Source of the DNA: Protopterus annectens
Lineage: Eukaryota > Chordata > Ceratodontiformes > Protopteridae
Length of the DNA: 64,000 bases
Reading direction: 5' to 3'
NCBI RefSeq assembly: GCF_019279795.1
Contig: NC_056733.1
Span: 1,417,549,519 to 1,417,613,518 of the forward strand
Position 1 is the stretch's first letter, and every line of letters starts with the position of its first letter. Below the pieces are notes generated by a model. It was given only the letters and a program-made list of their open reading frames with translations. It ran no database searches and had not been told where the DNA came from. Both the position numbers and the translations under genes were made by a program. Positions 59,266 through 64,000 of this stretch are shown here, piece by piece.

Positions 59266-59347
<82 letters not shown>
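59226..59347. repeat. (GT)n microsatellite
   Basis: About 120 bp of GT with a few interruptions in the first 45 bp. Confidence 0.97.
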
Positions 59348-59349
<2 letters not shown>

Positions 59350-59693
59350 CCCAAATTATAAGTTGCAGCAGTTATAATATCAACTTGATTTTTAAACAAA
59401 CATGTCTGCAGGAATCAGAAGATGCCTGTTTAAAAAAGACTCCGTAAACACTGTAACAAGTGTTAGATAGAAATAAGAGTGTGTTTTCTCTGGCTGTGGA
59501 CTATAACTCTGAACTGGCAGGTACAACGACACAATGACAAACTGGAGAACATTTCATTTTGTTACCAATTGTGCTGACAGAAAACAGATTGAGTTCTTTC
59601 TGTGTTAAGCTGAGGTGAAGTAGCTTCTATTCCTTATGATATGTTGAACTGAAAGGAAATGGAGTTTATTTACTAGCCTGGTAAGGACTTTCT
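59348..59693. other. no gene recognised
   Basis: Flank between the GT tract and Harbinger copy 2. Confidence 0.4.
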
Positions 59694-61164
59694 CTGGGAT
59701 TCATGAAGCTTGCGCCAGGTGCAGGTGTTGCGTAGGTGATCTAACATCAAATATGGCTGCCGAACGATTCAGGTACGAGCTGTTTCCATGTGCACTACCT
59801 GCGTATGCTACGTCTGCACAGCTCCTGGTGCCTGTATGCTAATCACCCCATGCGCAGCAGTGTAGCATTCAAATTAAGGTGCATAGCAATTCAGGAAGTG
59901 GTGCAGGCGTAGTGTAAGCATGCAGAAATGTAAGCCGAAAAAAACGGTTTACATTTTGCAAACATAAAATCTGAGCCATGATAGCAGACCAAACACATTT
60001 ATATGCCAATTGGCATAAAACAACATGCACAAAATATGAAAAAGAACATTTAATATTATGCCCACACTAACGCAAAGTTAAAGCGCAGGGCATCTGTACA
60101 CAAAGGGGATTGCAAGGAATATATAAAAACATAGAATAAAACTGCAATGAAACACATATCCAGATTTCCCCATAATAGTCAGTGGCAGGCATGCTACACC
60201 ATACTCATGGCGCAAGGGTTGCTAAGGGGCAGTGATAGTGTTATGTGCAGTAGCTAGGAATTAGTATGCAATGCCATGAAAATGAGAGGAGTAATAGTGA
60301 ATCACAGATTTCCCGCTGGTGTAAGGATGCACAAAACAGCGTAGTGTTACAACACCGAGGTGAGCCCTTGAGATAAAAATGACATCAAGGGAGGGGTGTG
60401 TCACCATTGCTGTAAGCACATTGGAGCATTGCTAACCCAGTTTGCCTGTTGCTAAGCAAAGCTGCAGGATAGGGGTGTGTTGAAGTAGCCATAGCTTTGC
60501 TTAGCAGAGAGCACACAAGGTAACCGAATGTGCATGTGAATGTGGATGAAAACGTGCTGCAAACCCAGTAAACGGCTGTGTGCGGCGCACACCAGATCGA
60601 AAACAGGAAGGATACGGGAAAAAGATAAGTAAATGCTGCAGCATAGAAATAGGAGTACAAATGAGTAATTAACACCAAGGAACCCACAGTGGGCCATTGA
60701 CAACAGCTAACAAGGCTGCTAGCAGCTAAATGCAGAACAGGAAAGGGGAGGTGCCGTACTGCAAAGAAAACAGAAATGTCACATCAGAACAAAGCTAAAT
60801 TGCAGTAGATCAGCTACATAATACATTCACACACATTCCTGGGTAGGGAAAGTCCAAAACAAGAAAGCAGCTGGATGCATGCCTGTCAATGGGAGGGGAT
60901 TTGGGTTGAAAAGTGAATTAAAGGGCAACAGATAAATCACGGCAGGCAAGCATAATTCAACACCAAAGGCCCCACAATTGCAGTACTCACTGTAAAACCC
61001 ATAATTAAGATACCCTGCAACTGGAATTGCACATACACACCCAATTACATCAGCAGCCTCCATAGCACAATAGTATAAAATGTGAAAGCACCTCACACAC
61101 ACTTGTATATTCCCATACACTCTGCACCATCAGTGTAAACAGACAGGGAACTTTTAATATGTAC
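59694..61164 (+). other. Harbinger copy 2 leader, non-coding
   Basis: About 1.5 kb homologous to the copy 1 leader, with insertions. No conserved open frame on either strand. Confidence 0.55.
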
Positions 61165-62316
61165 ATGTTAGGGGCTTCTATAGCTTTAATTCATCAGCAT
61201 GTGTTGGAGACTGAAGGTGGTGCGTAGAATGATGCTGACAACCACCTCAGGCACCGGAGGAGAAGAAGAGTGTTCAGACCCAGGGTAACCTACCAGGGGC
61301 TAAATGATCTGGAGATAGTAGAGCGTTACAGGGTGGACAGGGATACCATACAGCAACTTGTTGAGCTGTGCCAGCCACTTCTCAGAGCCAGAAATAACAG
61401 AGGGGAACCCATCCCAGTGGACACGAAGGTATGTGTAAGCTTGAGAATACTAGCCACAGGTACCTTTCAAAGGCCAACTGGGGATATCCTGGGGGGTCTC
61501 ACAGGCATCAGCATCCAGGGTATTCCACCAGTTCCTGAATGCCATGTTACCACATGCCAATGAGCACATATACTTCCCCGAACGCAGGAGGAGTTGGCCA
61601 GCAATATGCGTCTCTTCCACCATGTGGCAGAATACCCGGAGGTACTGGATGCAATAGACTGCATGCACATACACATCAAGTCACCACCCGGTGAACAGGG
61701 TAGGTGCTACATAAACCACAAGGGATACCCCTCCATCAACTGCCAGGTCATGTGCAATGCCCAGGGCATTATCATGGATGTGTGTGCTGGCAGCCCTGGA
61801 AGCTATCACAACTCCCACATCTGGCATGCCTCACAGCTGTATCAGGTATTTACCAGGAGGGACATCCCATATGGCCAATTGATGGGTGATGCTGGCTAGG
61901 CACTGGAACCATGGATGATGACTCCCATCAGAAATGCACACACACCCATGCAAGAAGGCCATAATGAGGCACACGCACAAACCAGAATCATCATAGAGCA
62001 TGTGTCTGGGATGCCGAAATAATGGTTTCATTGCTTGGACATATCTGGTGGAGCCTTGCAGTACTGTCCAGGCACGTGTACCCACATCTTCATAGTATGT
62101 GCCATGCTACACAATATGATCCTGCAGAAACAGCTGCAGCAGGGACAGAATGGTGAAGGCCCTCACAGCCCACCACCAGTGCCAAGGGCCCCACAGGCAC
62201 AGAGGTACTCAGACCACGAACACCCTGAGCCAGCCCCAGTAGGCAGATGGAGGCGTGCCCAGTATGCGCATGTCTTGGAAAAGAGGGAACATATAGCACA
62301 CACTCTGACAGTGTAG
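61165..62316 (+). pseudogene. PIF/Harbinger transposase, copy 2
   Basis: The true N-terminus is visible here: MLGASIALIHQHVLETEGGA from an ATG at 61,165. It is interrupted by one TAG and then runs in frame into RRRRRVFRPRVTYQGLNDLE. A one-base insertion near 61,490 (GDILGG...) and a one-base loss near 61,580 leave ~30 codons out of frame. First catalytic Asp: LDAIDCMHIHIK. The second, expected at PGSYHN, is Asn. GDAG is followed by TAG (61,897), and a TAA interrupts VSGMPK. The Glu (IIIEH) remains. The C-terminus (62,035-62,316) is open and ends HTLTV. Non-functional, but useful for placing the start of copy 1. Confidence 0.88.
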
Positions 62317-62530
62317 GCACCTATGGACTGACATCCTTCTCCACCTGCACACACAGTAAACATGGATGGCACACACACAAGACCACCTGTAAATTGTCAT
62401 GTATAAGTGGTCTACTGTGTGTATCCTACATAGGCAGCCCTCAACTATTGCACACACAACCGCTATTGGCACAAGGTAAGTCAACACCTGAACAGTAAAT
62501 TAAGCTATCAGCATGTGCTGATACTGAATG

Positions 62531-64000
62531 TATAGGTTCATAGGTACATAGGTAGGAACTTGGCTAACTGCCCAAGGCCATTCATATGCCTAGCCAAAAT
62601 ATGTCAGCTGTCACCACCCCATTGATTAACTAGAGGGGCGCAGTGACCTCTCTTGATTTAGATGTGAACCCTTTCATGATAAGGTGGGCTATATAGAAGG
62701 TCTTTCTAACCACTTTGGCAATGTGATTGTCAAAGGAGAGATTGCTATCTACTTGGGTCCCCAAGTCCATAATTAATTCTTCCGTACTTAATGGATTACC
62801 ACCTATGTGGTAGTTTGTGGGTACTTTGTTTTTCGCAAAGGGGATGACTTTGCACTTTTTGGCATTTAGCTTTAGGCCATGGCTCTGGCAGCAGTTATCC
62901 GTCTCTGTGAGACCCTTTTGTAGGATACTTGTGTCAGCCAGAGAGTTGATTACAGTACCCAGTTTGCAGTCATCTGCGAACTTGGTCAGCCATAGTCCAC
63001 CCATGTTAGCCTATACCTCGGAGAAATATATACCGAACAAGAGAGGTCCCAGGACTGAGCCTTGTGGGACACCACTTGTAACTGGTTTAGAGTCTGACAT
63101 GGCACCTGCCATTCTGACCATGTGGGTTCTATCCCTGAGCCAGTTTGCAACCCATCTTGTGACATAGGGGTTGATATTTAAGCTGGTGAGCTTATTTATG
63201 ATGCCCGAGTGGGGTATTGTGTCGAAGGCTTTTGCGAGGTCCAGGTAGGCTGTTTGGACTACCTTCCCTTTATCTATGGCTTTGGTAACTGTTTCAAAGA
63301 AGTCGTCCAGGTTCAAGAGGCAAGATCTGCCCTTAACAAAGCTGAATTGGGTAGGATCCAGTGTCTGGAGGTTCCCAATGTCTTTGTTTATGATTTCCAT
63401 GATGATACGCTCCATAGCTTTGCAGACCAGGCTAGTCAGGCTTATAGGGCGATAGTTTCCGGGGTCTGTTGTTACACCACCTTTGTGGAGTGGGACCACT
63501 GTTGCTGTACGCCATTCCTTGGGTACATATCCTGTAGTAAGGCTGAGATTGAACAGTGACTTTATATGAGGGTTTAGTTCTTCTTGGAGCTCGTGTAAGA
63601 TGCAGCCCGGGACACCGTCTGGTCCCATTGATGCTGTGTTTTTTGCTTTGGAGAGGGCAGCTCTCACCTGTGCATCTGTGATCTCAGGAAGGCTACACTC
63701 TGTTGGGATAGACATTTGCTCTTTTGGGGGGGAAGGGGGAGAGAAGTTTGCACTGAACCTTTCTGCCAGGATGTTGGCAATGTTTGTGGGTTCAGTGTAT
63801 TTTTTGTCATTTCGCACTAACTCAGAGCATATCTGGGAGTTGCCTCCCATGTTTCTGACATAACTAAAGAAGGCCTTGTGATTATCTTTAGTGTCTTGTG
63901 CAATTTTTCTTTCGAAGCTGGCCTTAGATGATTTTATGAGGGATCATAGTTTCTTGCTAGTACTGATCAGTGACGCCTTCCCTTTTTGGGAATTTGCTCT
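62531..64000 (-). mobile_element. CR1-type LINE D, young copy, runs off the window
   Basis: The 3' end shows the 8-bp-type repeats (ataggttc, 62,531-62,553). Relative to CR1-B the segment equivalent to about 29,150-29,690 (the ORF2 C-terminus) is missing, an internal deletion. The rest is close to CR1-B and continues past 64,000. Confidence 0.92.
62630..64000 (-). pseudogene. CR1-D ORF2 (RT and linker), partial
   Basis: The frame 63,850-63,011 has MGPDGVPGCILHELQEELNP, NYRPISLTSLVCKAMERII, motif A YLDLAKAFDTIPHSGIIN and motif B GVPQGSVLGPLLFGIY. A TAG at 63,011 replaces a Gln. The same frame resumes to 62,630 with motif C LWLTKFADDCKLG. Upstream the frame runs to a TGA at 63,944 (KKL-stop-SLIKSS, likely CGA to TGA). 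The endonuclease lies beyond the window. All three RT catalytic motifs are intact in sequence. Confidence 0.9.

Larger units (their letters stand above)
59694..62530 (+). mobile_element. PIF/Harbinger DNA transposon, copy 2
   Basis: Collinear with 9,377-11,890 from ctgggattca through leader, transposase and the cacaaggtaagtca phrase at 62,470. CR1-D interrupts it at 62,531, so its right end is hidden or lost. Confidence 0.75.

Overview
The window looks like a stretch of a large, repeat-rich vertebrate genome, most likely an amphibian or another non-mammalian, non-teleost lineage with a similar repeat mix. The reasons are the co-occurrence of CR1 LINEs with 8-bp 3' repeats and an esterase-type ORF1, an L1/Tx1-like LINE, an L2-type LINE with an AAAT-rich tail, Penelope-like elements (PLEs) with hammerhead-like motifs, PIF/Harbinger DNA transposons with a Myb/SANT partner gene, tRNA-derived SINEs, and very long GT, AT and TTC microsatellites. 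I found no convincing host protein-coding exon, rRNA or functional tRNA. The species assignment is inference.

Layout. Positions 1-9.4k: old AT-rich sequence with short tandem repeats, a degenerate dispersed repeat family, a relic of a CR1-like ORF1, and an L2-type LINE 3' end (7,876-8,844) set inside a tandemly duplicated segment. Positions 9.4-11.9k: Harbinger copy 1, with a long transposase ORF that keeps its DDE residues. Positions 11.9-15.07k, 25.22-28.95k and 38.1-51.7k share one sequence texture and contain scattered copies of a ~225-bp tandem unit with tRNA-like Pol III boxes. They look like one older locus later split by nested insertions.

The first split (15,075-25,219) is a 5'-truncated CR1 (+), itself interrupted by a ~7.3-kb L1-type element (-) with an exact 13-bp target-site duplication (TSD). 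The second split (29.06-38.1k) holds a near-full-length CR1 (-) with ORF1 and ORF2, an L2-type LINE 3' fragment (+), AT microsatellites, a 5'-truncated Penelope-like element (-) with a 17-bp TSD, and a 190-bp solo Penelope end carrying a hammerhead-like core, also with a 17-bp TSD.

Positions 41.3-46.2k carry a decayed two-exon Myb/SANT gene (-) of Harbinger type. Positions 46.37-49.98k form a large imperfect inverted repeat whose arms carry a conserved proline-rich reading frame of unknown function. Positions 50.2-51.7k are a ~730-bp tandem duplication. Positions 51.9-54.0k are Penelope remains, with a second solo end and TSD. Positions 54.3-56.5k hold a LINE relic and a third Harbinger relic, with its transposase and Myb/SANT genes convergent. 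Positions 56.8-57.05k are a tRNA-derived SINE whose tail matches the L2-type LINE. Positions 57.6-58.7k are an older CR1 fragment. Positions 59.7-62.5k are Harbinger copy 2, a pseudogene, followed by a young CR1 that runs off the window end.

Functionally the window is a record of mobile elements. CR1, L1 and L2 LINEs each encode or once encoded an endonuclease and reverse transcriptase. The SINE probably borrowed the L2-type machinery through a shared tail. The Penelope ends probably used hammerhead processing. The Harbinger elements depended on a transposase plus a Myb/SANT DNA-binding partner.
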